A DNA stretch of 64,000 bases from Pseudomonas farsensis (GCF_014268805.2 NZ_JABWRF020000002.1:62001-126000); one strand, 5' to 3'; positions 35,697 to 44,796 are shown, numbered from the stretch's first letter. A program made the numbers and translations. Notes: generated by a model from the sequence alone, not told the origin.

Positions 35697-37082
35697 GTGA
35701 CCGTTGAACAAACCGCCTTTGCCACCCTCCCGCTGTCCACCGCCATGCTGGCCAACCTGGAGGCGCTGGGTTACGCCTCGATGACGCCGATTCAGGCGCA
35801 GAGCCTGCCCGTCATCCTCAGGGGCCTGGACCTGATCGCCCAGGCCAAGACCGGCAGCGGCAAGACCGCCGCCTTCGGCATCGGCCTGCTCAACCCGATC
35901 AACCCGCGCTACTTCGGTTGCCAGGCGCTGGTGCTGTGCCCGACCCGCGAGTTGGCCGACCAGGTCGCCAAGGAACTGCGTCGTCTGGCCCGCGCCGAGG
36001 ACAACATCAAGATCCTAACCCTGTGCGGCGGCGTCTCGCTGGGCCCGCAGATCGCTTCGCTGGAGCACGGCGCGCACATCGTCGTCGGCACTCCGGGGCG
36101 CATCCAGCAGCACCTGGACAAAGGCACCCTGGTGCTCGACGGCCTCAACACCCTGGTGCTCGATGAAGCCGACCGTATGCTCGACATGGGATTTTTCGAC
36201 GCCATCGCCAGCATCATCGGCAAGACCCCGGCGCGCCGCCAGACCTTGCTGTTCTCGGCCACCTACCCGGCCGGCATCGAGCAACTGGCCAAGAATTTCA
36301 TGCGCCAGCCGCAGCAGGTGAAGGTCGAGGCGCTGCACAGCGACAACCAGATCGAACAGCGCTTCATCGAAATCGATGCCGACCAGCGCCTGGAAGCCGT
36401 CACCCGCGTGCTCGGCCACTACCGCCCGACCTCGTGCGTGGCGTTCTGCTTCACCAAGCAGCAGTGCGAAGACGTGGTCGCCCACCTGACCGCCAAGGGC
36501 ATCGTCGCCCAGGCGCTGCACGGTGACCTGGAGCAGCGCGACCGCGACCAGGTACTGACGATGTTCGCCAACCGCAGCAGCTCGGTACTGGTTGCCACCG
36601 ACGTGGCCGCCCGTGGCCTGGACATCGACGGCCTGGACATGGTGCTCAACGTCGAACTGGCGCGTGACGCCGAGATTCACGTGCACCGCGTCGGCCGTAC
36701 GGGCCGTGCCGGTGAAAAGGGCCTGGCGATCAGCCTGGTGGCCCCGGCCGAAGGCCACCGCGCCCAGGCCATCGAGCAACTGCAGAAGCAGCCGCTGCGC
36801 TGGGAACAGCTCGACAGCCTGAAAAACAAAGGCGGCGAGCCGCTGCTGCCGGTGATGACCACCTTGTGCATCGGTGCCGGGCGCAAAGACAAACTGCGCC
36901 CTGGCGATATCCTCGGCGCGCTGACCGGTGATGCCGGGCTGCCGGGCAAGCAGGTCGGCAAGATCGCCATCTTTGATTTCGTCGCCTTTGTGGCCGTGGA
37001 ACGTGCGTTGGCCAAGCAGGCCATGCAGCGGCTGAACAGCGGCAAGATCAAAGGGCGTTCGCTCAAGGTCCGCATTATCTGA
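35697..37082 (+). CDS. dbpA: DEAD-box ATP-dependent RNA helicase DbpA
   Basis: A 461-residue helicase acting in 50S ribosome assembly through helix 92 of 23S rRNA. Motifs in order: Q motif MTPIQAQSLPVIL, Walker A AKTGSGKT (Lys56), PTRELADQV, GTPGRI, VLDEADRMLD (DEAD), LLFSATYP (SAT), ATDVAARGLDI and HRVGRTGRAGEKGLA. The C-terminal 75 residues (TLCIGAGRKDKLRPGDILGA to SLKVRII) form the DbpA-specific RNA-binding RRM. The GTG at 35697 (product (M)TVEQTAFATLP) is chosen because it gives the family length (E. coli 457); an upstream ATG at 35640 adds 19 residues and is less likely. Confidence 0.95.
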   Translation: MTVEQTAFATLPLSTAMLANLEALGYASMTPIQAQSLPVILRGLDLIAQAKTGSGKTAAFGIGLLNPINPRYFGCQALVLCPTRELADQVAKELRRLARAEDNIKILTLCGGVSLGPQIASLEHGAHIVVGTPGRIQQHLDKGTLVLDGLNTLVLDEADRMLDMGFFDAIASIIGKTPARRQTLLFSATYPAGIEQLAKNFMRQPQQVKVEALHSDNQIEQRFIEIDADQRLEAVTRVLGHYRPTSCVAFCFTKQQCEDVVAHLTAKGIVAQALHGDLEQRDRDQVLTMFANRSSSVLVATDVAARGLDIDGLDMVLNVELARDAEIHVHRVGRTGRAGEKGLAISLVAPAEGHRAQAIEQLQKQPLRWEQLDSLKNKGGEPLLPVMTTLCIGAGRKDKLRPGDILGALTGDAGLPGKQVGKIAIFDFVAFVAVERALAKQAMQRLNSGKIKGRSLKVRII

Positions 37083-37101
37083 TGTTTTTTGGGGGCGCTT
37101 C

Positions 37102-37184
37102 GCGCCCCATCGCAGGCTATCGCCAGCTCCCACAGTGGGTTGCAGTTTCCCTGTGGGAGCTGGCGATAGCCTGCGATGGGGCGC
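37102..37184. repeat. REP pair (family C), perfect 34-bp arms
   Basis: Arms 37102-37135 and 37151-37184 (core CATCGCAGGCTATCGCCAGC) are exactly complementary around a 15-nt loop. It follows dbpA and may serve as its transcript end. Confidence 0.92.
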
Positions 37185-37215
37185 GCAGCGGCCCTGCTTT
37201 TAAAGAGGCAATTTC

Positions 37216-38397
37216 GTGCATTCCACCGACGTGATCATTCTCGGCGCCGGCGCCGCCGGCCTGATGTGTGCCCAGCTCGCTGCCCGCCGTGGGCGCCGGG
37301 TGCTGCTGCTCGACCACGCCAACAAACCGGGCAAGAAAATCCTCATGTCAGGCGGTGGGCGCTGCAACTTCACCAACATGTACACAGAGCCCGCCAACTT
37401 TCTCTCGCACAACCCGCACTTCTGCAAGTCGGCGCTGGCCCGCTACACCCAATGGGACTTCATCGAGCTGGTGGGCAAGCACGGCGTGCCTTACCACGAG
37501 AAAAAGCTCGGCCAGCTGTTTTGCGACAACAAGGCCAGCGACATCCTCGATATGCTGCTGGCCGAGTGCGACGCCAACGGCGCCGAACTGCGCATGAACA
37601 CCAGCATCGAGCAGATCAGCAAGACCGACAGCGGCTACACCTTGCAGACCAGCGCCGGCCCGTTCGCCTGCCAGTCGCTGGTGATCGCCACCGGCGGCCT
37701 GTCGATCCCGACCCTCGGCGCCACCGGTTTCGGCTACCAGGTGGCGCGCCAGTTCGGCCATGAACTGCTGCCAACTCGCGCCGGGCTGGTGCCATTCACC
37801 ATCACCGAACCGCAGCTCAAGGCGCTGTGCACCGAGCTTTCCGGCACCTCGCTGGACTGCATCGCCAGTTGCAACGAGCACAGCTTCCGGGAAAACCTGC
37901 TGTTCACTCACCGCGGCCTCAGCGGCCCGGCCATCTTGCAGATTTCATCGTTCTGGGAAGCCGGCGACACGGTCGAGATCAACCTGCTGCCCGACCGCGA
38001 TGCCCTGGAGTGGCTGCAAGGCCAGCAAGTGGAACGGCCCAACAGCGAACTGAAAACCGTGCTCGGCGAGGTGTTCACCCGCAAGCTGGCCAACCTGCTG
38101 GCCGAGCAGTGGTTCGTGTCCAAGCCGTTGAAGCAGTACACCCCGGCAGAGCTTGCCCAAGTTGCCGAGCGACTGTCGGCCTGGCAGGTGGTACCGGCCG
38201 GTACCGAGGGCTACCGCACCGCCGAGGTGACCTTGGGCGGGGTGGATACGCGTGAAGTGTCGTCCAAGACCATGGAATCGCTCAAAAGCCCTGGGCTGTA
38301 CTTCATTGGTGAGGTGCTGGATGTCAGCGGCCATTTGGGCGGGTTCAATTTCCAATGGGCCTGGGCTTCGGCTAACGCCGCGGCGCAGTTCGTGTAG
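37216..38397 (+). CDS. YhiN/HI0933-family NAD(P)/FAD-dependent oxidoreductase
   Basis: A 393-residue flavoprotein of the HI0933 family. FAD-binding DVIILGAGAAGLMCAQLAARRG is at the N-terminus, followed by the family-specific KKILMSGGGRCNFTN (residues about 48-62) and QSLVIATGGLSIPTLGATGFGY. Near the C-terminus TAEVTLGGVDTREVSSKTMES and GLYFIGEVLDVSGHLGGFNFQWAWASA close the FAD site. Initiation is at GTG 37216 with AGAGG as SD. Physiological substrate unknown; the family is widely conserved in bacteria. Confidence 0.92.
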   Translation: MHSTDVIILGAGAAGLMCAQLAARRGRRVLLLDHANKPGKKILMSGGGRCNFTNMYTEPANFLSHNPHFCKSALARYTQWDFIELVGKHGVPYHEKKLGQLFCDNKASDILDMLLAECDANGAELRMNTSIEQISKTDSGYTLQTSAGPFACQSLVIATGGLSIPTLGATGFGYQVARQFGHELLPTRAGLVPFTITEPQLKALCTELSGTSLDCIASCNEHSFRENLLFTHRGLSGPAILQISSFWEAGDTVEINLLPDRDALEWLQGQQVERPNSELKTVLGEVFTRKLANLLAEQWFVSKPLKQYTPAELAQVAERLSAWQVVPAGTEGYRTAEVTLGGVDTREVSSKTMESLKSPGLYFIGEVLDVSGHLGGFNFQWAWASANAAAQFV

Positions 38398-38460
38398 AGT
38401 GGAAACCTTTCAGCAGCACGGAACGCTTCTGGCTGGTCCGTCGCGGTGAAGGCGCACAAA

Positions 38461-38528
38461 CATCGCGGGGCAAGCCCGCTCCCACAAGAGCCTGCTTTTG
38501 CTTGTGGGAGCGGGCTTGCCCCGCGATG
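38461..38528. repeat. REP doublet (family A), perfect 28-bp arms
   Basis: CATCGCGGGGCAAGCCCGCT begins the left arm (38461-38488) and the inverse copy occupies 38501-38528 with a 12-nt spacer. It lies 42 bp before the start of the YccS gene. Confidence 0.9.
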
Positions 38529-38570
38529 GCGCCGTAAAGGTTCCTATTGATATCAGCCCAGCAGGCCATC

Positions 38571-40754
38571 ATGTCATCGAGCTCGTTCCGCCATTCATTG
38601 CGTCGCCTGTGGGGTCAAGACAAGTTCAGCTACGCCATCCGGGTCACCATCGCGCTGACCGGCAGCATGGCCTGGTGCTGGTACCAAAACGAGATGAGCC
38701 TGCTCATCCCGCTGTTCCTGGGCATCATCGCCAGCGCCCTGGCCGAGACCGACGACGGCTGGCAAGGCCGCCTCAGCGCGCTGGCGGTAACCTTGGTGTG
38801 CTTTGCCATCGCCGCCCTCTCGGTCGAGCTGCTATTCCCCTACCCCTGGATATTCGCCGCCTCCATGGCCCTGGCCGCGTTCGGCCTGACCATGCTCGGG
38901 GCGCTGGGCGAACGCTATGGCGCGATTGCCTCGGCCACGCTGATTCTGTCGGTGTACACCATGATCGGCGTGGACCAGCGCGGCGGCGAAGTCAGCGACT
39001 TCTGGCACGAGCCGCTGCTGCTGGTCGCAGGCGCCGCGTGGTACGGGCTGCTGTCGGTGCTGTGGCAGGCGTTGTTTTCCAACCAGCCGGTGCAGCAGAG
39101 CCTGGCCAAGCTGTTCTTCGAGCTGGGCAGTTACCTCAAGCTCAAGGCCAGCCTGTTCGAGCCGGTGCGCACCCTCGACGTCGAGGCCCGCCGCCTGGAA
39201 CTGGCGCAGCAGAACGGCCGGGTCGTGGCAGCGCTGAATACGGCCAAGGAAATCATCCTGCACCGAGTCGGCAACAGCCAGCCCAACTCCAAGGTCAGCC
39301 GTTACCTGAAGCTGTACTTCCTGGCCCAGGATATTCACGAGCGGGTCAGCGCCTCGCACTACCCCTACAACGCGCTGACCGATGCGTTTTTCCATAGCGA
39401 CGTGATGTTCCGCTGCCAGCGCCTGCTGCGTAAACAGGGCTCGTCGTGCCAGGAGCTGGCGCGCTCGATTCGCCTGCGCCAGCCGTTCGTCCTGGCCAGC
39501 GGCTACCCCGAGGCGCTGGAAGACCTGCACGCCTCCCTGGAGCAACTACGCACCCAGAACAATCCGGCCTGGCGCGGCCTGCTACGCTCGCTGCGGGCGC
39601 TGGCAGCCAACCTTGCGACCCTTGACCGCCTGCTCAGCGCAGCCAGCAACCCCGACAGCCTGGCAGATGCCAGCGACAGCAGCCTGCTGGACCGCTCGCC
39701 ACGCACCTTCAAGGATGTCTGGACACGCCTGCGCACCCAGCTCACCCCCACTTCGCTGCTGTTCCGCCACGCCCTGCGCCTGTCACTGGCGCTGTCGGTG
39801 GGCTACGGCATGGTGCACCTGATTCACCCGACCCAGGGTTACTGGATCATCCTCACCACGCTGTTCGTCTGCCAACCCAACTACGGCGCCACCCGGCGCA
39901 AGCTGGTGCAGCGCATCTTCGGCACGGCCGTGGGCCTCACCGTGGGCTGGGCGCTGTTCGACCTGTTCCCCAACCCGCTGGTGCAGTCGGCCTTCGCGGT
40001 GGTGGCAGGGGTGGTGTTCTTCGTCAACCGCACCACCCGCTACACCCTGGCAACGGCGGCGATCACGCTGATGGTGCTGTTCTGCTTCAACCAGATCGGC
40101 GACGGCTACGGGCTGTTCCTGCCGCGGCTGTTCGACACCTTGGTCGGCAGCCTGATCGCCATCCTGGCGGTGTTCCTGTTCCTGCCCGACTGGCAGGGCC
40201 GTCGCCTGAACAAGGTGCTGGGCAACACGCTGTCGTGCGCCAGCCAGTACCTGCGCCAGATCATGCAGCAGTACGCCCACGGCAAGCGCGACGACCTGGC
40301 CTACCGCCTGGCCCGGCGCAATGCGCACAACGCCGATGCGGCGCTGTCCACGACCCTTGCCAACATGCTCATGGAGCCTGGGCATTTCCGTAAGGAAGCC
40401 GACGTGGGGTTCCGCTTCCTGGTGCTGTCGCACACCCTGCTCAGCTACCTGTCAGGCCTCGGCGCGCACCGCGACACGGCGCTGCCGGCCGAAGTGCACG
40501 AGCAGTTGATCGACGGTGCCGGGCAAACCCTGGCGGCGAGCCTGGACGAAATCGCCAATGGGTTGGCTGCACGGCTGCCGGTGGCGATTCACAGCGATGC
40601 CGAAGAAGCGCTGGCCAATGCGCTGGAGCAGATGCCGGAAGAACTGGACGAACATCAGCGTTTGGTGCAAACGCAGTTGGCGCTGATCTGCCGGCAACTG
40701 GGGCCGCTGCGCACCTTGGCTGGGCACCTGATCAAGGAAGGGCAGGCGGGCTGA
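38571..40754 (+). CDS. yccS: YccS/YhfK-family integral membrane protein
   Basis: A 727-residue inner membrane protein of the YccS family (aromatic acid exporter/FUSC-like superfamily). Two clusters of about six membrane segments (residues about 20-165 and 395-520) each precede a soluble helical domain; the second cluster carries GYWIILTTLFVCQPNYGATRRKLVQRIFGT, the FUSC-type conserved block. Family length is about 720. ATG 38571 (MSSSSFRHSLRRLWG) is chosen over an in-frame start 24 nt earlier in REP-flanking sequence. Function is unproven; efflux of aromatic carboxylates has been shown only for related AaeB proteins. Confidence 0.88.
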   Translation: MSSSSFRHSLRRLWGQDKFSYAIRVTIALTGSMAWCWYQNEMSLLIPLFLGIIASALAETDDGWQGRLSALAVTLVCFAIAALSVELLFPYPWIFAASMALAAFGLTMLGALGERYGAIASATLILSVYTMIGVDQRGGEVSDFWHEPLLLVAGAAWYGLLSVLWQALFSNQPVQQSLAKLFFELGSYLKLKASLFEPVRTLDVEARRLELAQQNGRVVAALNTAKEIILHRVGNSQPNSKVSRYLKLYFLAQDIHERVSASHYPYNALTDAFFHSDVMFRCQRLLRKQGSSCQELARSIRLRQPFVLASGYPEALEDLHASLEQLRTQNNPAWRGLLRSLRALAANLATLDRLLSAASNPDSLADASDSSLLDRSPRTFKDVWTRLRTQLTPTSLLFRHALRLSLALSVGYGMVHLIHPTQGYWIILTTLFVCQPNYGATRRKLVQRIFGTAVGLTVGWALFDLFPNPLVQSAFAVVAGVVFFVNRTTRYTLATAAITLMVLFCFNQIGDGYGLFLPRLFDTLVGSLIAILAVFLFLPDWQGRRLNKVLGNTLSCASQYLRQIMQQYAHGKRDDLAYRLARRNAHNADAALSTTLANMLMEPGHFRKEADVGFRFLVLSHTLLSYLSGLGAHRDTALPAEVHEQLIDGAGQTLAASLDEIANGLAARLPVAIHSDAEEALANALEQMPEELDEHQRLVQTQLALICRQLGPLRTLAGHLIKEGQAG

Positions 40755-40786
40755 ACGCTGCCCACACCGCGGCCAACGCAGTCTCC

Positions 40787-40901
40787 TGTAGGAGCGGCCT
40801 TGTGTCGCGAAAGGGTTGCGAAGCAACCCCAACGATTTGGCGGGATGCGTAGATCCTGGGGCTGCTTTGCAGCCCTTTCGCGACACAAGGCCGCTCCTAC
40901 A
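40787..40901. repeat. Long inverted repeat (family B)
   Basis: TGTAGGAGCGGCCTTGTGTC and its inverse at 40901 are the ends of a third copy of the family seen at 21683 and 28728, with a few arm mismatches (GGGTTGCG versus GGGCTGCT) and the same AGATCCTGGGG in the loop. It separates convergent yccS and the solute-binding gene. Confidence 0.9.
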
Positions 40902-40922
40902 TTGACCGCGTAACGTCAGCTT

Positions 40923-41660
40923 TCAGAACCCATGCTGGCGCAACAGGCGGGCATAGCTGCCGTCTGCTTTCATCGCGGCTATCGCCTTTTCGAAGCGCGC
41001 CACGATCTGCTGATGCTCGGGGTGCTTGAGGCTGACCAGAATATGCAGGCTGTTCTCGGCAAGCGGCGGGTCCACCAGGCTGATCGCATCACGCACCTGC
41101 GGCGGCTCGCGCTGAAGGTTGTAACGGGCCACATACTCATCTTCGACTGCCAGGTCGACCCGCCCGGCCGCCAGCATGCGCACCGCCGATGAGAAATTGC
41201 GCACTACAACCTTGTTCAGACGCTCATCGTCGTCGAACGCCGACGAATAGGCATAATCGCGCACCACGGCAATACTGTAGGGGTAAAGGTCGGCCTGATG
41301 CTGGTAGCTGAACGCCTGCCCCTGGCGCTTGAGCAGGCGAATGCGGTTGGTCAGGTAAGGCCCGGAAAACTCGCCCAGCAGCTCACGCTCGTCGCTGTAC
41401 CACGCATTCACCAACACGTCGTAGCGTCCTTCGCCAATGCCCATCAGCGCACGCGCCCAAGGCGCCTCTTCAAACACCGTGTCGAACCCTGCGCGGTTCA
41501 GCGCGGTGGTTACAAGACTGGTGGCAAGGCCCCCGCCCGGCATGCTGGTGTCGGTAAAGGGTGGCCAACTGTCGGCAACCAGGCGCAACTTGGCCTGACC
41601 CGCCGCCGGCAGCGCACAAAGCATGCCGAGTAAACCAAGAACGCAAAGCAGTGGCCGCAT
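40923..41660 (-). CDS. Periplasmic solute-binding protein, family 3 (amino-acid type)
   Basis: A 245-residue protein with a signal peptide (MRPLLCVLGLLGMLCALPAAGQA, cleavage about residue 23). The mature part KLRLVADSWPPFTDTSMPGGG is the usual N-terminal lobe of bacterial extracellular solute-binding family 3 proteins, and VLVNAWYSDERELLGEFSGPY and SAVRMLAAGRVDLAVEDEYV are conserved lobe elements. No permease or ATPase gene adjoins it, so it may be an orphan binding or sensory protein. ATG 41660 fits the signal peptide; an upstream in-frame start is not supported. Confidence 0.88.
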   Translation of the reverse strand: MRPLLCVLGLLGMLCALPAAGQAKLRLVADSWPPFTDTSMPGGGLATSLVTTALNRAGFDTVFEEAPWARALMGIGEGRYDVLVNAWYSDERELLGEFSGPYLTNRIRLLKRQGQAFSYQHQADLYPYSIAVVRDYAYSSAFDDDERLNKVVVRNFSSAVRMLAAGRVDLAVEDEYVARYNLQREPPQVRDAISLVDPPLAENSLHILVSLKHPEHQQIVARFEKAIAAMKADGSYARLLRQHGF

Positions 41661-41821
41661 CTCAAATCCCTGTGCAATTGGGGGCTCCACGCTGAAACTG
41701 GCGATCTGTACCACGCATAGCTTTTGCAGATTACACAAGCCTGCGGCTGAGGGCAGCGGGCAATAATGTCATTTAGCCTCTATTTTGGCCGTGCGCTGGC
41801 AGCCAAGGTGATTACCAGGCT

Positions 41822-42124
41822 TCACGGATAGCCCAGGACGTCGCGAAGCTGGCCCAGGTGCTGGCTGATCCACTGTTTGTCGATGGCGCCCCAGTTGCGA
41901 ATGCGATAGTCCCCGGCGTGATTGCGCGCGCCGCTCTGCTGTTCGAACTCACAGACAATATCCAGGTCGGCCAACGCGGCAATGGTGTCCTGCGCAGTGC
42001 GCCGGGGCATGCCGGTCGCCTCCATCAACGCAGGCACCGTGGTGGCGTTGCCGCTGTCGATCAGCCAGGCCACGTACAGGCGCCGATAGAAGCTGCTGCG
42101 GGTCTTGCTGGTTTGCGTGGTCAT
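41822..42124 (-). CDS. Small winged-helix/HTH domain protein
   Basis: A 100-residue basic protein. SSFYRRLYVAWLIDSGNATT and VPALMEATGMPRRTAQDTIAALADLDIVCEF form a winged helix-turn-helix pattern like that of MarR- or Rrf2-type short regulators, and the tail YRIRNWGAIDKQWISQHLGQL is helical. I recognise the fold but no named family. It follows the YgjP-like gene on the same strand after 13 bp, so the two probably form a unit. Regulatory target unknown. Confidence 0.75.
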   Translation of the reverse strand: MTTQTSKTRSSFYRRLYVAWLIDSGNATTVPALMEATGMPRRTAQDTIAALADLDIVCEFEQQSGARNHAGDYRIRNWGAIDKQWISQHLGQLRDVLGYP

Positions 42125-42137
42125 GGGGCACTTGTCT

Positions 42138-42638
42138 CTAGGTGTGGCCCGGCAGCTCCCGATAGGTCAGGTAGACGCGCAGGTCGAATTCCAGTTGGTG
42201 GTAGTCCGGCTCCATGTGCTGGCACAACTGATAGAACGCCTTGTTGTGGTCGCGTTCCTTCAGGTGCGCCAGTTCATGCACCACGATCATGCGCAAGAAC
42301 TGCGGCGCTGCCTCTTTGAACAGCGCGGCAATACGGATTTCTTTCTTGGCCTTGAGCTTGCCGCCCTGCACACGCGATACCGCAGTATTCAGGCCAAGCG
42401 CACGGTGGGTGAGGTCCAGGCGGTTATCGAACAGCACTTTGTCCAGCGGCGGGGCACTGCGCAGGAACGTCTGCTTCAAATCCTGGGCATAACTGTACAG
42501 CGCCTTGTCGTTCTGCACCGCATGCCGTTCGGGGTAGCGCTGCTGCAGGTAATCGCCCAGACGGCCGCTGGCGATCATCTGGCGCACCTGGTCTTGCAGT
42601 TGCGGCGGGTAGGCTTGCAGGTAGCGTAATGCGGTCAT
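42138..42638 (-). CDS. YgjP-like zinc metallopeptidase (M48-related)
   Basis: A 166-residue protein with the zinc motif VVHELAHLKERDHNKAFY (HExxH plus a downstream His) followed by FYQLCQHMEPDY, as in YgjP/DUF45 proteins. ATG 42638 (MTALRYLQAYPPQLQ) is taken as start; a TTG 39 nt upstream would overlap the cfcR 3' end region and is weaker. No membrane segments. The role in the cell is unknown; it precedes the winged-helix gene and follows cfcR by 39 bp. Confidence 0.82.
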   Translation of the reverse strand: MTALRYLQAYPPQLQDQVRQMIASGRLGDYLQQRYPERHAVQNDKALYSYAQDLKQTFLRSAPPLDKVLFDNRLDLTHRALGLNTAVSRVQGGKLKAKKEIRIAALFKEAAPQFLRMIVVHELAHLKERDHNKAFYQLCQHMEPDYHQLEFDLRVYLTYRELPGHT

Positions 42639-42677
42639 GGCGGGCTGTTCGGCTGGGGTGAGCGCGAGTTTAGCCAA

Positions 42678-44795
42678 TCAGGCCGGCCAAGGGAAAACCG
42701 CCGGAAAATCACCCGCATCGTCTGGCACCAGCGGCCGCGCCACCAGAAACCCTTGCACATAGGCACACCCAGCGCCCTTAAGCCAGTCAGCCTGGGCCTG
42801 GGTTTCGACGCCTTCGGCAATGACCGTGATATCGTAGGCAGCGCACAGGTCGATGACGCTGCGCACCAGGGCGATATCGATCGCAGACTCCGGCAGCCGT
42901 GCCACCAGATGGCGGTCCAGCTTGAGGGTATCGATGGGTAGGTCGCGCAGCATGCGCAGCGAGCAGTCACCGGCGCCAAAATCGTCCAGCGCCACGCGGA
43001 TGCCCAGCTCGCGCAGGCGGTGCAGTTGCTTGACCGCCGCATCGATGTTGTACATCAACGAGGTCTCGGCCACCTCGACTTCCAACTGGTGAGCCTGCAG
43101 GCCGTACTCCTCGATCACCCGCGCCAGCTCGTCGGGCAGGCCCGGCATGGCGAACTGCGCGCGGCTGAGGCTGATGCCCAGCACCAATTCGTTGCCAAAG
43201 CGCCCGCTCCACTTGCGCCGCTGGTCGGCGCCCTTACGGTAGATCCAGCTGGCCAGCCGGTTGATCAACCGGGCCTCCTCCAGCAGCGGAATGAACAGCC
43301 CCGGCTGCACGTCGCCGACACTGGGGTGTTTCCAGCGCAGCAGCGCCTCGAAACCGCGCAGCCGTCCATCGGCAAACGCCACCTGGGGCTGGTAGACCAG
43401 GGTGAAGTCGTTCTGCTCGATGGCCTCGCGCACGCTGTCTTCGAGCATCAGCCGCGAGCGGGCGCGGCCGTTGAGTTCCTGGTCATAGAAACGGTACTGC
43501 TGGCGGCCGGCCTGCTTGGCGGCGTACATGGCAGCGTCCGCGGCGCGCAGCAGGCCTTCGACATTGGCGCCGCACTCGGGGTAGGTGGCAATGCCGATAC
43601 TCACCCCAAGGCTGACCTCCATGCCGTCGACTTCCTTGAAGCCTGACATCCGTTCCAGCAGTTTTTCGGCAAAGCGCCCGGCCTGCTCCGGGTAGGGCAA
43701 CCCGTCGAACAACGCGGTGAATTCATCGCCACCCATGCGCGCCAGCAACGCCTCGTTGCCCAGGCAGTCCTTGAGCTGCTCGGCCACCCAGCGCAACACC
43801 TGATCGCCGGCATCATGCCCGAGCAGGTCGTTAATCCGCTTGAAGCCGTCCAGGTCCATGTACATCAGTGCCTTGGCCTTGTCAGAACGCTCGGTGCGCA
43901 GCAGCGCGCTTTCGGCGGCCTGATAGAAGCCGCGGCGGTTGAGCAAGCCGGTCAGCGGGTCGGTGACCGCCTGGTACTCAAGCTGCTGGTGCAGGTTGCG
44001 CACCACCGACATGTCCAGCACCGTCACCACCATGGCCCGCTGCTCGGCGGGCAGCGGCGCGCAGGACAGCGCCACAGGCACCAACTGGCCGCTCAAGGTG
44101 CGCAACTGGGCGTCGTGGACGCGGAAGATCTTGCGCCCCAGGTACGCCTGGTAGAAGGCCGACTCGCGCCACAGGCTCGCGCAGGGCAGTTGGATGAGGT
44201 CCAGCACATGGGCACCCTGCAGCTTATCCACCGGGCTCTCCAGCAACCTCGAGATGGCCGGGTTGGCAAAGCCGATGATGCCTGCCTCATCGACCACCAG
44301 AATGCCCTCGGCGGCGTTTTCCAGGATGGAGGCATTGAACGCCCGTGCCGATTCAAGCTCACGGGTCAGGCGTTGCAGCATGCGCCGGTTGTGCTGCTGC
44401 TCGAGCAGCGCCTGCACCTTGGGCTTGAGTATTTGCGGGTCGAAGGGTTTGAACAGGTAATCCACCGCGCCACTGGCGTACCCCTTGAGCACAGCGGCCT
44501 GGGATTGTTCGTTGGCGGTGAGGAAGATGATCGGGGTCAGCCGGGTGCGCTGGCTGCCGCGCATCAGGCGGGCAACCTCGAAGCCGTCCATCTCAGGCAT
44601 CTGCACATCGAGCAGCACCAGGTCGACTTCATGTTCAAGCAAAGTACTCAGGGCTTCCACCCCTGAACTTGCGGTCAATACTTGCCAATCCTGCCGTGAT
44701 AACAGGGCGCGCATGCTGGTCAGGTTTTCTGGGTAATCGTCTACAACCAGCAAAACCGACCGGTTATCCGTTAATTGCGTGTGAGCCACATCCAT
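42678..44795 (-). CDS. cfcR: CfcR-type response regulator, REC-PAS-GGDEF-EAL
   Basis: A 705-residue c-di-GMP enzyme. REC domain about 12-130 with Asp19-Asp20 and phospho-acceptor Asp63; PAS about 150-265; GGDEF domain about 275-440 with intact GGDEF at 355-359, but no RxxD inhibition site five residues before it (LGNE is found); EAL domain about 450-700 with EALLRW at 483, DDFGAG at 604-609 and AEGVE. The EAL metal-ligand Asn of the VNLS motif is Ser542 (ISLS), which predicts weak or no phosphodiesterase activity. In P. putida KT2440 the regulator encoded next to fba (PP_4959) is CfcR, a diguanylate cyclase activated by the CfcA kinase, RpoS-dependent and controlled by Rsm proteins. Same neighbourhood here. 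Confidence 0.93.
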   Translation of the reverse strand: MDVAHTQLTDNRSVLLVVDDYPENLTSMRALLSRQDWQVLTASSGVEALSTLLEHEVDLVLLDVQMPEMDGFEVARLMRGSQRTRLTPIIFLTANEQSQAAVLKGYASGAVDYLFKPFDPQILKPKVQALLEQQHNRRMLQRLTRELESARAFNASILENAAEGILVVDEAGIIGFANPAISRLLESPVDKLQGAHVLDLIQLPCASLWRESAFYQAYLGRKIFRVHDAQLRTLSGQLVPVALSCAPLPAEQRAMVVTVLDMSVVRNLHQQLEYQAVTDPLTGLLNRRGFYQAAESALLRTERSDKAKALMYMDLDGFKRINDLLGHDAGDQVLRWVAEQLKDCLGNEALLARMGGDEFTALFDGLPYPEQAGRFAEKLLERMSGFKEVDGMEVSLGVSIGIATYPECGANVEGLLRAADAAMYAAKQAGRQQYRFYDQELNGRARSRLMLEDSVREAIEQNDFTLVYQPQVAFADGRLRGFEALLRWKHPSVGDVQPGLFIPLLEEARLINRLASWIYRKGADQRRKWSGRFGNELVLGISLSRAQFAMPGLPDELARVIEEYGLQAHQLEVEVAETSLMYNIDAAVKQLHRLRELGIRVALDDFGAGDCSLRMLRDLPIDTLKLDRHLVARLPESAIDIALVRSVIDLCAAYDITVIAEGVETQAQADWLKGAGCAYVQGFLVARPLVPDDAGDFPAVFPWPA

Positions 44796-44796
44796 G
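44789..44796 (-). promoter_or_regulatory. Rsm/CsrA-type binding motif overlapping the cfcR start codon
   Basis: On the minus strand the start region reads GCAGCATGGATGTGG; CATGGATG matches the CANGGANG consensus of RsmA/CsrA exactly and includes the ATG (44793-44795). Rsm control of cfcR is reported for P. putida; that this site is used is inference from the match. Confidence 0.6.

Noticed and set aside
37087..37110. T-run plus GC hairpin after dbpA as an intrinsic terminator
   Set aside because: The T-run (37085-37090) precedes the hairpin on the plus strand, the wrong order for termination in either direction.
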